This document shows positions 9,448-17,928 of a stretch of DNA of 64,000 nt, piece by piece. Source of the DNA: Asaia bogorensis_B (GTDB lineage: Bacteria > Pseudomonadota > Alphaproteobacteria > Acetobacterales > Acetobacteraceae); the NCBI RefSeq assembly GCF_900465315.1, contig NZ_UBIX01000005.1. One strand, 5' to 3'. The notes beneath the pieces are model-generated. The model was not told the origin of the DNA. It saw only the letters and a list, made by a program, of their open reading frames with translations, and did not search any database. Made by a program: the position numbers and the translations under genes. Position 1 is the stretch's first letter, and every line of letters starts with the position of its first letter.

Positions 9448-9536
9448 ATGGGTATCCGTCTTGTGAGCCACGCAATGCGGGGGAACTGCTTCCTGACAAG
9501 GGAGCCGGTGTCATGATCAGAGGGCTAGCATGTGGC

Positions 9537-9575
9537 AAATAAGGGGGAAGGACTCAAGTTCCTGCGCCCTTATTT
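9537..9575. promoter_or_regulatory. Inverted repeat upstream of mtnA
   Basis: Perfect 9-base arms AAATAAGGG (9537-9545) and CCCTTATTT (9567-9575), with inner GGAA/TTCC pairing, form a long hairpin between the divergent mtnA and NUDIX genes. There is no T-run to make it a clear terminator. It could be an operator or a leader RNA structure for mtnA. It does not match any SAM riboswitch class I could recognise. Confidence 0.35.
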
Positions 9576-9710
9576 CCGGTAACGCGCCGGGTGTTTTCAT
9601 GAATCTGCCACGATACTGACAAGCTGTGGAACGACGCTGATGATCGGGAACAAGGTTTTACGACCGGGCCGATCCGGTCTATATTGAGGCATAGGCAAAA
9701 GGACCGGAAT

Positions 9711-10343
9711 ATGAGCGAACCGCAATGGCTGACCTGGGCACGGGACGTACAGGCGATCGCCCAGAACGGGCTCACCTTCTGCCAGAATCCCTATGATCGC
9801 GAGCGGTACGAGCAGTTGCGCGTACTCGCATCGTCCATGATCGCCGCGCTGGGCCAGGACACACCCGAGACAGTGCTCGCCCTGTTCACGAGCGAGAAAG
9901 GCTACGCCACCCCCAAGATCGATGTCCGTGGCGCGGTATTCAACGCGGCAGGCGAAATCCTGATGGTGCGTGAAGCCATCGATCAGGATCGCTGGACCCT
10001 GCCCGGCGGCTGGGCGGATGTGAATTTCACCACGGCCGAAAACACGCTCAAGGAAGTCATGGAAGAGAGCGGGTACAGCGCGGAAATCATCAAGCTGGCT
10101 GCCCTTTGGGACCGCAACAGACAGGGCCACCCGCCTGACGTCTTTTCCTGTGCCAAGGTGTTCTATCTGTGTCGTCTGACAGGGGGCACCCCCACGATCG
10201 ACAACCTTGAGACCTCGGGGATCGGCTGGTTCAACCGAAATAACCTGCCTGATGATCTCTCCCTGACACGGCTCCTCCCCCATCAGCTTCGCCGCATGTT
10301 CGATCATTACGACCAACCGGATCTGGCGACGGATTACGACTGA
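9711..10343 (+). CDS. NUDIX hydrolase with N-terminal helical domain
   Basis: Predicted to cleave a nucleoside diphosphate linked to another group. Residues 1-65 form the helical N-terminal extension seen in a subset of NUDIX proteins (WARDVQAIAQNGLTF, then YERYEQLR-like), followed by the NUDIX fold from about 70: KIDVRGAVFN, DRWTLPGGWADVN and LKEVMEESGY. The core RE..EE box is kept as KEVMEESG, but the Glu usually found shortly after the first GG is replaced (N-F in this place). ATG 9711 has an upstream AAAGGA site. Four bases separate the stop from the next gene's start, so the two are probably co-transcribed. Substrate unknown. Confidence 0.85.
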   Translation: MSEPQWLTWARDVQAIAQNGLTFCQNPYDRERYEQLRVLASSMIAALGQDTPETVLALFTSEKGYATPKIDVRGAVFNAAGEILMVREAIDQDRWTLPGGWADVNFTTAENTLKEVMEESGYSAEIIKLAALWDRNRQGHPPDVFSCAKVFYLCRLTGGTPTIDNLETSGIGWFNRNNLPDDLSLTRLLPHQLRRMFDHYDQPDLATDYD

Positions 10344-10347
10344 CGCC

Positions 10348-11430
10348 ATGAAGGTCATGACCATTCTCCCCCGTCGGGAGGGCTATGCGCCTGACCGTGC
10401 GGGGGCCATCGCGCTTCTGGTCTCTCGTCTGGCCTCCCCGGAAGATATCGTGATTGGCACCGAAATCACTGGCTCACCTCTGCCGGGTGGCCAGTTCATC
10501 GCCGTGACCGAACCGGGCGGGCTGCATCGCTGGCGCCGTGACGGCACACGCTATCGCATTGCCTGCCAGCGTGAGATCAGACGGCATCGACCCGATCTGG
10601 TGGAGGTGCATAACCGACCGGCTCTGGCGCGTGCGCTCCGGGGGTGCGGTGTCCCGGTTCACCTTATCCTGCATAACGACCCACAGGACATGCATGGAGC
10701 CCGTCGTCCGCGCCAGCGTCAGGAGCTCATGCAGCATGTGAAGGTGTTCACAGTCTCTTTCTGGCTGCGACGACGCTTTCTGGAAGACCTCGATGACGGA
10801 CCGGTCACGGTCATGCCCAATTGTCTCGATCTGTCCGCCCTGCCCGCCGCCCCTGAGAAGCGCGCAAAACTGGTGCTTTTCGCGGGCCGCATGGTGGCGG
10901 ACAAGGGGGCCGACGCCTTCGTGCGCGCCTGGGCCGCGATCAGCCAGAAGGCGCCGGGCTGGAAAGCAATCATGATCGGGGCCGATCGCTTTCGCTTCAA
11001 TTCGCCGCGCACAACCTTTGTCGATCGGGTCGAGGCCAGCGCAAGCGCTGCTGGAATCACGCTCTGTGGCTATCAGATGCATCATCAGGTGCTCGAAGCC
11101 ATGGCTGCGGCCTCGATTGTCGTCGTGCCCAGCCGTTGGCCCGAGCCTTTCGGGCTGACCGCGCTCGAGGCCATGGCGAGCGGCGCGGCTGTTATCGCCT
11201 CACCACGCGGCGGCCTGCCCGAGGTCGTCGGTACGGCTGCGCTTCTGGCCCTCCCCGATGACGGGGATGCGCTGGAAAAGGCAATGCTTCGCCTGATCGA
11301 TGATGAAGACCTCAGAGAAGAATGCATCAGACGCGGACATGAGCAGGCGCAGAAATTTGATCTTTCACAGGCGCGGGAATTACTGAAAAAAACGCGTCAG
11401 AAATCGATAAACCTGGGAAAAGCGCGCTAA
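10348..11430 (+). CDS. Glycosyltransferase family 4 protein
   Basis: A 360-residue GT-B glycosyltransferase (GT4, glycosyl transferases group 1). The N-terminal part holds the acceptor domain (EVHNRPALARALRGC, VHLILHNDPQDM); the C-terminal Rossmann domain carries LVLFAGRMVADKGADAFVRA, the donor-binding HHQVLEAMAAASIVVVPSRW segment and EPFGLTALEAMASGAAVIAS with the EX7E motif. No signal or membrane segment, so it acts in the cytoplasm, probably on a lipid or LPS-core acceptor. It follows the NUDIX gene closely. The sugar and acceptor cannot be read from sequence. Confidence 0.85.
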   Translation: MKVMTILPRREGYAPDRAGAIALLVSRLASPEDIVIGTEITGSPLPGGQFIAVTEPGGLHRWRRDGTRYRIACQREIRRHRPDLVEVHNRPALARALRGCGVPVHLILHNDPQDMHGARRPRQRQELMQHVKVFTVSFWLRRRFLEDLDDGPVTVMPNCLDLSALPAAPEKRAKLVLFAGRMVADKGADAFVRAWAAISQKAPGWKAIMIGADRFRFNSPRTTFVDRVEASASAAGITLCGYQMHHQVLEAMAAASIVVVPSRWPEPFGLTALEAMASGAAVIASPRGGLPEVVGTAALLALPDDGDALEKAMLRLIDDEDLREECIRRGHEQAQKFDLSQARELLKKTRQKSINLGKAR

Positions 11431-11508
11431 ACGGTGATTCAGGATGCCGCATATTCGACACATTGGGATCATTGATTATCCTCGTACAGTATTCGACTGA
11501 GAGGACAC

Positions 11509-11937
11509 ATGTTTAAGACACGCTTTCTGCCCGCCCTGGCCCTGACAGCTCTTGTTTCAGCGCCTGTGGCACATGCACAAACCTCCGGCTGTGATAACAA
11601 TACAGGCAATACGGGCGTGATCGGTCGCCTCGCCGCCAAGGAAAACTGTCTGAACAACCGGGTGCAGAACTGGCAGAACAAAAACAAAGAAGCGGCCGAA
11701 GCCCGTCAGAAGAAGCTCGATGATCTGCGTGACAAATATGCCAACGCCCCCGAGCGCGAGCGCGAAAAGATCCAGGGCAAGATTGATGCCCAGAAGGAGA
11801 AGCTGGACAACCTGAAGCAGGAGCGCACCCAGCGTATCGATCAGTTCAAGGCCGATCAGAAGGCCCAGCGTGAGCAGATGAAAGCCCTGTCTGACAAGAC
11901 AAAACAGGATTTCCGTAATCTCGGCCGCATCAACTGA
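11509..11937 (+). CDS. Secreted coiled-coil protein of unknown function
   Basis: 142 residues: a signal peptide (residues 1-23, ending VAHAQ) and a mature part that from about residue 55 is almost entirely Lys/Glu/Gln/Arg-rich helix with heptad character (KNKEAAEARQKKLDDLRD, then KIDAQKEKLDNLKQERTQ). Two cysteines (in SGCDNN and KENCLNN) precede the coiled coil and could form a disulfide in the periplasm. A GAGAGGA ribosome site lies just before the ATG. It stands alone between two hairpin-bounded regions. A Skp- or OmpH-like holdase role is conceivable only by shape; no family was recognised. Confidence 0.75.
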   Translation: MFKTRFLPALALTALVSAPVAHAQTSGCDNNTGNTGVIGRLAAKENCLNNRVQNWQNKNKEAAEARQKKLDDLRDKYANAPEREREKIQGKIDAQKEKLDNLKQERTQRIDQFKADQKAQREQMKALSDKTKQDFRNLGRIN

Positions 11938-11949
11938 TCATCTGACAGC

Positions 11950-12023
11950 ATGATGCGATGACACGCATCACGTCATGTCATGTTCCCCACCCTTCCGAAC
12001 CCTCCAGATGGTTCGCAAGGGTG
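11950..12023 (+). terminator. Two tandem hairpins after the coiled-coil gene
   Basis: First stem TGATGCG/CGCATCA (about 11950-11970), then a 14-base stem with one mismatch, CACCCTTCCGAACC (11988-12001) against GGTTCGCAAGGGTG (12010-12023), 8-base loop. No T-run follows, so termination is likely but not certain; a mRNA-stabilising role is possible. Confidence 0.5.
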
Positions 12024-12135
12024 ACGGGGCCTTCGCTTGTCCTGCAGCAGGCCACGTTACAGGCGGAATTAAAAAAGACCCCATAGAGCCGAATTCCCAT
12101 GTCTCGCTTCGACGTTCGGCGTTAAGACAGAGGTC

Positions 12136-13029
12136 ATGACGGTTTCTTCTCCCCTGCGAGACTCCCACCCTGTTGCCCCTTCGCGTGGTTCAGCGCACGC
12201 GCCTGAACAATGGCAGAAGGAGCGAAAACTGGTGGTGCTGACGGGTGCTTCAGGGGGAATCGGTGTCCTGATTGGCCGGACCCTCCTGTCGCAGGACTAC
12301 GATCTCATAGCGATTTGCCGCTCGAAGCCCGATCTTGATCCCGGTCGTACCCTCCATATTGCCTGCGATTTTGCCCGGACCGGCACGCTCGCTCCGGTCA
12401 GCGAGACCATCGAGCAATTCGATCGACCCGTTTTTACCCTCATTCATTGTGCAGGGCTGATCATGCCATCCCCGGTTGCCGAGGCCGAAGGCGCCGCAAT
12501 CGAAGCCCAGATTGCCCTCAACCTTACCGCACCCGTTCTTCTCACGCGCCATCTCCTGCCGCTCATGAGTGGTCAGGCCAACAGCGACAGGACAGGCGGA
12601 CATATCGTTTTCGTCAACTCCATGGCGGCGGTCATGCCACTGGCCGGAAGCGCAGCCTATGCTGCAGCCAAGGCAGGCCTGAGGAGCTTCGCACTCTCGC
12701 TCGCCCAGGAACTGCAACCGACAAACCTGTCAGTCAGCACTGTCTTTCCGGGTGCAGTACAGACATCCATGCTGCACCGTGAAATGGCAGAGGGTGGCTC
12801 CGTCCTGAACTACGTCAGTACGCCCCTCGACCCTGCCAAAGTCGCGCAGGCCGTCGTCAACCAGCTGGGCAGAAACCGGCAGAATACCTGCCGCGAGCAA
12901 TTCATGCCCGCTATTGATGGCGTATTTGGCAAGATGTGCATGGTCGCTCCTGCGCTGCTACGTCTGACACTGCCTGTGCTCTACGCGATCGGACGACGTA
13001 ATTACGAGAAGGCCCGGCATCGCGGCTGA
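12136..13029 (+). CDS. Short-chain dehydrogenase/reductase
   Basis: 297 residues, classical SDR with an N-terminal extension of about 35 residues. Seen: VVLTGASGGIGVLIGR (TGxxxGxG NAD(P) motif), ACDFARTG, LIHCAGL (the NNAG position), VNSMAAVMPLAGSAAYAAAKAGL with catalytic Ser, Tyr and Lys in the YxxxK pattern, and a hydrophobic C-terminal helix. Substrate is unknown. It lies ahead of bioF by 74 bases on the same strand and might share its message, but nothing in it points to biotin. Confidence 0.85.
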   Translation: MTVSSPLRDSHPVAPSRGSAHAPEQWQKERKLVVLTGASGGIGVLIGRTLLSQDYDLIAICRSKPDLDPGRTLHIACDFARTGTLAPVSETIEQFDRPVFTLIHCAGLIMPSPVAEAEGAAIEAQIALNLTAPVLLTRHLLPLMSGQANSDRTGGHIVFVNSMAAVMPLAGSAAYAAAKAGLRSFALSLAQELQPTNLSVSTVFPGAVQTSMLHREMAEGGSVLNYVSTPLDPAKVAQAVVNQLGRNRQNTCREQFMPAIDGVFGKMCMVAPALLRLTLPVLYAIGRRNYEKARHRG

Positions 13030-13103
13030 ACAGGGACACCCATACCGGGATCGGGTCATGCCGAAGAATTGACAAGCCCACGCCATAGCGGCAGGGACAA
13101 GCC

Positions 13104-14288
13104 ATGACGCGCTTTGATCCGCTTCTCAGACAGGCACTCGACACGCTGGAATCCCGTTCCCTGCGTCGCACCTTGCGCCCCCTGCATCGCACCCCCGATG
13201 CGGTTCTGCGTCAGGGCCGCGAAGTGCTCGATTTTTCGTCGAACGATTATCTTGGTCTCTCGGGTCATCCGCTCCTGCGAGACCGCGCCGCCGACTGGGC
13301 CGTGCAGCATGGCACGGGCGCACGGGCGTCACGGCTGGTCAGTGGTACGCTGGATCTGCATCAACAGGTCGAGGGGCGCCTTGCCCGCTTCAAGGGGGCA
13401 GAAGCCGCCCTGCTGTTCGCTTCGGGCTGGCAAGCCAATGCTGCTGTTTTGCCGGCCCTGTTCCGCCTGGCCCGTGAACAGACCGGCGTGACGCCGCTGG
13501 TCTTTGCCGACAAGCTCAATCACGCCAGCATGCATCATGGTTGTGCTGCAGCCGGGGTGAAGCAGATCAGATTCCGTCACAACGATCTGGCCCATCTCGA
13601 GGCCTTGCTTGAGCGCCACTCCGAACAGCCCGGCATGCGCTTCATCGTGACGGAAAGCGTCTTTTCCATGGATGGCGATACGGCCGATATCGCCGCGCTA
13701 AGCGCTCTCGCCAAACGATACAACGCCTTCTTCTACCTTGATGAAGCCCATGCCACGGGTGTTCTGGGCCCCCAGGGGCGCGGCCTGTCTCATGACCATG
13801 AGGTGGATCTCGTCATGGGCACATTCAGCAAGGCGCTGGGCAGCATGGGAGCCTATATTGCCGGTTCACGCGCCCTGTGCGACTGGATCATCACGGCATG
13901 CTCGGGGTTCATCTACAGCACGGCTCCATCCCCGCCGATGCTGGGCGCCATGGATGCGGCTCTGGAACTCATGCCTGATCTGGAGGCGGCCCGTCTGAAA
14001 CTGCGGCAGAATGCGGCGCTCCTGCGTCAACGGCTCAACGAAGCCGGGATCGATACAGGCGGTTCAACCACGCAGATCATTCCCGTCATGATCGGCGATG
14101 AAGAAGCGACCCTTGCTCTTGCTGAAACGCTCGAAAAGCAGGGCCTGCTGACCATTGCCATCCGTCCGCCAACGGTCCCCGCCGGGTCGGCGCGCCTTCG
14201 TCTGGCCCTCAGTGCCAGCCATGATGAAGCCGCCATCAACAGGCTTGCCGATGCCCTGACCGGAGCCCTGCGGCCAGGCCAGTCATGA
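13104..14288 (+). CDS. bioF: 8-amino-7-oxononanoate synthase
   Basis: Condenses pimeloyl-ACP with alanine to form KAPA, the first ring-assembly step of biotin. PLP alpha-oxoamine synthase of 394 residues: DFSSNDYLGLSGHPLL, GTGARASRLVSG, LNHASMHHG, FYLDEAHATGVLG with the cofactor Asp, and GTFSKALGSMGAYIAG with the Schiff-base lysine K243. First gene of a tight operon: its stop overlaps the next start by four bases (ATGA). Confidence 0.95.
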   Translation: MTRFDPLLRQALDTLESRSLRRTLRPLHRTPDAVLRQGREVLDFSSNDYLGLSGHPLLRDRAADWAVQHGTGARASRLVSGTLDLHQQVEGRLARFKGAEAALLFASGWQANAAVLPALFRLAREQTGVTPLVFADKLNHASMHHGCAAAGVKQIRFRHNDLAHLEALLERHSEQPGMRFIVTESVFSMDGDTADIAALSALAKRYNAFFYLDEAHATGVLGPQGRGLSHDHEVDLVMGTFSKALGSMGAYIAGSRALCDWIITACSGFIYSTAPSPPMLGAMDAALELMPDLEAARLKLRQNAALLRQRLNEAGIDTGGSTTQIIPVMIGDEEATLALAETLEKQGLLTIAIRPPTVPAGSARLRLALSASHDEAAINRLADALTGALRPGQS

Positions 14289-14914
14289 AGCTCGTCTTTG
14301 TTCATGGATGGAGTTTCGATGCCCGGTTCTGGTCCCCGGTTCACGAGGCACTCGGCCATCCTGAATCGGTCTTTCTCGATCGCGGCTACACAGGTGCACC
14401 CGAAACACTGACCCTGCCCGACGCCCCCTATCTTGCCATCACCCATTCAGCAGGCACGACAGATCTTCTTGCCCGCGACCTCGCAGGATGTCGCGGCATC
14501 GTGGCATTCAACAGTTTTGCCCGTTTCACCCGGTCGGACGATTTTCCCGAAGGTCATCCTCCCCGTATCCTCTCACGCATGGCCAGTCGCCTGTCCGATG
14601 ATCCGGCGGGGGTTGTCACGCAGTTCCGGCAGCAATTCGAGCCCTTCCTGCCCTGCACCACGCTGGCACCCGACAGGTTGCAGGCCGGACTTGATGCGCT
14701 GATCGCGGCCGATGCCAGAGCCGAAGCGCGCCGCTGGGGGGCCAGTCTGACAACAATCAGCGGCACGAATGATCCGCTGGTAACGCCTGCCATGACCCAG
14801 GCCGGCTTCCCTCTGGCGAAGACCATGCAACGCGAAGGCGGGCATCTTCTGCCCCTGACCGATCCTGAGGGTTGCGCAGCCATCATCCGGGACTGGCTGG
14901 AGCAAGGCGCATGA
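14285..14914 (+). CDS. Alpha/beta hydrolase, probable BioH-like pimeloyl-ACP methyl ester esterase
   Basis: 209-residue alpha/beta hydrolase placed exactly where a BioH/BioG-type esterase is needed, between bioF and the bioC-bioD fusion with ATGA overlaps on both sides. Visible triad: S55 in the nucleophile elbow THSAGT (His replaces the first Gly of GxSxG), D163 in GTNDPLV and H187 in EGGHLLPL; the oxyanion region is VFVHGWSFD. By context it would free pimeloyl-ACP from its methyl ester and end the BioC-primed elongation. It is shorter than E. coli BioH (about 256). It is not clearly BioG, BioJ, BioK or BioV from reading alone. Confidence 0.75.
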   Translation: MKLVFVHGWSFDARFWSPVHEALGHPESVFLDRGYTGAPETLTLPDAPYLAITHSAGTTDLLARDLAGCRGIVAFNSFARFTRSDDFPEGHPPRILSRMASRLSDDPAGVVTQFRQQFEPFLPCTTLAPDRLQAGLDALIAADARAEARRWGASLTTISGTNDPLVTPAMTQAGFPLAKTMQREGGHLLPLTDPEGCAAIIRDWLEQGA

Positions 14915-16305
14915 GTGAGGAAGCCAGCCGCCTCGCCCCGATTGCCGCGCGTTTCGACATGGCCGAACATTATGATCAGGCTGCACGTGTTCAGGCCCTC
15001 ACGGCCATCGCGCTTGCACAGCGTATTGCCTCGCATGTCACGCCGGACAACCCACCCCGCCGGATTCTTGAACTGGGCTGCGGCACCGGGGCTCTCACCC
15101 GCCTCCTGCGCGGGCTTTTCCCGGCGGCAGAGATCACCGCCATCGACCTTTCACCCGGCATGATCGCCCGCGCTGCACGCGCCGTGCCCGATATCCGTTA
15201 TCATGTGATGGATGCCGAGCACCCGACCCTGCCCGGGCCGTTCGATCTCATCTGTTCCAGCTTTTGCATGCAGTGGTTCAGCAATCGGGAAGCCGCTTTT
15301 CGTCGACTGGCCCATCTTCTGGCACCGGGTGGGCGACTTGAGGTGACAACGCTGGCTGAAGGCAGCTTTGCCCAATGGCGCGAAGCCTGCGCCGCGCAAT
15401 CCCTGCCCTGCGGGTTTCCGGATTATCCCACGGCCAGAACGCTTCTGGCTGAACTCCCCCCGTCGCTTCAGGGCGAATGGTCGCTTGAGACGTTGCGTGA
15501 TCCTGTAGGTTCCGCACGCGCGTTTCTGCTCGACCTCAGGAAAATCGGGGCGACAACGCCCAAGGAGGCCAGCCGCAAGCTGACAGCCCCCGAACTTCGG
15601 CGCGTGATGCAGCATTTCGATAGGATGACCAACGAGATGGACTACCAGATCGCTTTCGGCAGCGCCGTAAAGACACGGGGCGTTTTCGTCACAGGCACAG
15701 ATACCGGGATCGGCAAGACCCTTGTGTCAGCCATTCTCACCCGTGCGCTCGATGCCACCTACTGGAAGCCCTTTCAGACCGGGCTGAGCGATGAAGCAGG
15801 CGACACGCATAGCGTCAGTGCGCTTGCCGCCCTCCCCGCTTCACGCGTGATAGCCCCCGCGCATGCCTTTCTCGCCCCGCTCTCACCGCAGGACGCGGCG
15901 GCGGCAGAGGGCCGGACGGTCAACCTGGAGGGCCTGACCCTGCCGGATTGCACGGGGCCTCTGGTGGTCGAGGGTGCTGGCGGGCTGATGGTGCCGCTCA
16001 ATGACGAGGCCCTGCTGATTGACTGGGCGGCCACACTGGGCCTACCGGTCATTCTTGTCACCCGCTCCACACTGGGCACGATCAATCACACGCTGCTCAG
16101 TCTCGAAGCCCTGAAGCGGCGCAGTATCGCCATTGCCGGCGTGGTGATGAGCGGCCCCCCGAACGCTGCCAATCGGGCGGCCATAGAGCATTTCGGGCAG
16201 GTGCCTGTGCTGGCCGAAATTCCTCTGCTGGACGCCATCACGCCGCAAAGCGTGGCCCAGGAGGCAGAACGCCTGCGCGAAACTCTGAGACGACAGGGTT
16301 TCTGA
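14911..16305 (+). CDS. Fused malonyl-ACP O-methyltransferase / dethiobiotin synthetase (BioC-BioD)
   Basis: A 464-residue two-domain protein joining two non-consecutive biotin enzymes. Residues about 1-245 are a class I SAM methyltransferase: RILELGCGTGALTRLL (51-66), AIDLSPGMI, ICSSFCMQWFSN and a BioC-like C-terminal helical part. Residues about 253-464 are dethiobiotin synthetase: GVFVTGTDTGIGKTLVSAIL with the P-loop starting near G262, YWKPFQTG, then VVEGAGGLMVPLN and a VTRSTLGTINHTLLSLEAL block. The frame is continuous across the junction. The start ATG 14911 overlaps the upstream stop; a longer start at 14872 is rejected. Both active sites look intact. Confidence 0.92.
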   Translation: MSEEASRLAPIAARFDMAEHYDQAARVQALTAIALAQRIASHVTPDNPPRRILELGCGTGALTRLLRGLFPAAEITAIDLSPGMIARAARAVPDIRYHVMDAEHPTLPGPFDLICSSFCMQWFSNREAAFRRLAHLLAPGGRLEVTTLAEGSFAQWREACAAQSLPCGFPDYPTARTLLAELPPSLQGEWSLETLRDPVGSARAFLLDLRKIGATTPKEASRKLTAPELRRVMQHFDRMTNEMDYQIAFGSAVKTRGVFVTGTDTGIGKTLVSAILTRALDATYWKPFQTGLSDEAGDTHSVSALAALPASRVIAPAHAFLAPLSPQDAAAAEGRTVNLEGLTLPDCTGPLVVEGAGGLMVPLNDEALLIDWAATLGLPVILVTRSTLGTINHTLLSLEALKRRSIAIAGVVMSGPPNAANRAAIEHFGQVPVLAEIPLLDAITPQSVAQEAERLRETLRRQGF

Positions 16306-16322
16306 CCCATTCAGCGCCACTG

Positions 16323-16724
16323 TCAGCCGGGAAAATACAGGGGCAGATTCTGGTATTGCCATCCACAGACCCGCCCGCGCTGACCGTTTGCATCCGGCTG
16401 GCCTTCATATCCCTCGACCACATTCACCGCTTCGACATAGCCGAGATGCGCCGCGAGTTCCGCCGTCTGCTGTGAGCGCACGCCCGAGCGGCACAGGAAC
16501 AACACGGGCGTTGCCAGCGACGGTACAAGCTCACGCAGAGAGAGCGCGAAACCATTGGCATCGTAAGGGTCCCAGCTCAGGGTTTTGACATCTTTGTCGA
16601 GGGTTGAGAGGTCGGGCAATCCAACCAGCTGCCATTCGCCGGGGGTGCGCACATCAATCAGGACGGCATCCTTGTCTGTCGTCAGGCGTTCCCAGGCAGC
16701 TTGTGCCGAAATACAGTCGACCAT
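16323..16724 (-). CDS. Rhodanese-like sulfurtransferase
   Basis: 133-residue single-domain rhodanese. Visible: AVLIDVRTPGEWQLVGLPDL (the substrate-side entry motif) and the active-site loop LFLCRSGVRSQQTA with the persulfide-bearing Cys. No signal peptide, so cytoplasmic. It is divergent from cysK with 72 bases between the starts and converges with the bioC-bioD gene 17 bases from its stop. Sulfur donor and acceptor are not known; proximity to cysteine synthase and biotin genes is suggestive of sulfur trafficking only. Confidence 0.85.
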   Translation of the reverse strand: MVDCISAQAAWERLTTDKDAVLIDVRTPGEWQLVGLPDLSTLDKDVKTLSWDPYDANGFALSLRELVPSLATPVLFLCRSGVRSQQTAELAAHLGYVEAVNVVEGYEGQPDANGQRGRVCGWQYQNLPLYFPG

Positions 16725-16796
16725 CGTTTTTCCTCATTTATTTTACATGTCGCGACGTTAAACTCTCAAACCGCAGACGTATAGGATGGAATGTAG

Positions 16797-17852
16797 ATGA
16801 CCACGCAGAACGTGACCCCCTCCCACGCCACCAGTGTCATTCCGGGCTGGCAGCACCCTTCAGAGGGTATGATCGGCGCCATTGGCGGCACGCCGCTGAT
16901 CCGTCTGAAACTGGCGTCGGAAGCGACCGGCTGCGAAATCTACGGCAAGGCCGAGTTCATGAATCCCGGAGGGTCGGTCAAGGATCGTGCGGCTCTGGCT
17001 ATCATTCTCGATGCCGAGAAGCGGGGCGCCCTCAAGCCGGGCGGTGTGATCGTTGAAGGCACGGCAGGCAATACCGGTATCGGCCTTACCCTCGTCGCCA
17101 AGGCCCGTGGCTATCGCACCATCATTGTCATGCCGGAAACGCAGAGCCGCGAGAAAATCGATTTCCTGCGCATGATCGGGGCCGATCTGCGCCTCGTGCC
17201 TGCCAAGCCCTTTCGTGACCCCGGCAATTACGTGCATGTCTCGCGCCGTATTGCCGAGGAAACCGACAATGCCGTCTGGGCCAACCAGTTCGACAACACC
17301 GCCAACCGCGAAGGCCACCGGACGACCACGGCACTCGAGATCTGGCAGCAGCTCGATGGTCGTGTCGATGCCTTCACCTGCGCCTGCGGCACGGGTGGTA
17401 CGCTGGCAGGTGTTGCGCTGGGCCTTGGTGAACTGGCCGAGGCGGCGGGTCGCAAGCGCCCCGAGATCGTTCTGGCCGACCCGGAAGGCTCAGGGCTGTA
17501 TGGTTGGGTCAAATCGAACGATCTGAGTGTTTCGGGCGGCTCGATTACCGAAGGGATCGGGCAATCCCGCGTGACGGGCAATCTGGAAGGCATCACGATT
17601 GACGATGCCGAGCGTATTCCTGATGCCGAGGCGCTTGAGCAGATCTTCTCGCTTCAGGACCGTGAGGGAATCTCGCTGGGCGGCTCGGCGGGGATCAACG
17701 TGGCGGCAGCGATTCGCGTGGCAAGACGCCTTGGTCCGGGCCATCGGATTGTAACAATCCTCTGCGATGGTGGAGCACGCTACCAGTCCAAGATCTTCAA
17801 TCCTGAATTCCTGCGGGCCAAAAACCTGCCGACCCCACCCTGGCTCGATTGA
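16797..17852 (+). CDS. cysK: Cysteine synthase A (O-acetylserine sulfhydrylase)
   Basis: Makes cysteine from O-acetylserine and sulfide with PLP. 351 residues: IGGTPLIRLKLASEATGCEI, NPGGSVKDRAAL with Schiff-base lysine K62, VEGTAGNTGIGLTLVAKARG (substrate loop with TxGNT), CGTGGTLAGVALG (phosphate-binding loop) and SLGGSAGINVAAAIRVARRLG near the C-terminus. The GTAGNT loop and length fit the A-type rather than cystathionine beta-synthase. It has its own promoter region facing the rhodanese gene. Confidence 0.9.
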   Translation: MTTQNVTPSHATSVIPGWQHPSEGMIGAIGGTPLIRLKLASEATGCEIYGKAEFMNPGGSVKDRAALAIILDAEKRGALKPGGVIVEGTAGNTGIGLTLVAKARGYRTIIVMPETQSREKIDFLRMIGADLRLVPAKPFRDPGNYVHVSRRIAEETDNAVWANQFDNTANREGHRTTTALEIWQQLDGRVDAFTCACGTGGTLAGVALGLGELAEAAGRKRPEIVLADPEGSGLYGWVKSNDLSVSGGSITEGIGQSRVTGNLEGITIDDAERIPDAEALEQIFSLQDREGISLGGSAGINVAAAIRVARRLGPGHRIVTILCDGGARYQSKIFNPEFLRAKNLPTPPWLD

Positions 17853-17928
17853 GACAGGTTTTCGCAAGTTGTGACGGAATGAAACAGCCCCTTGAAGGGG
17901 ACATTCGATTCGGACCAATGTTACATTC

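Noticed and set aside
8524..9516. 330-codon plus-strand frame opposite mtnA
   Set aside because: Shadow of mtnA; rich in His, Gly and Arg with no domain.
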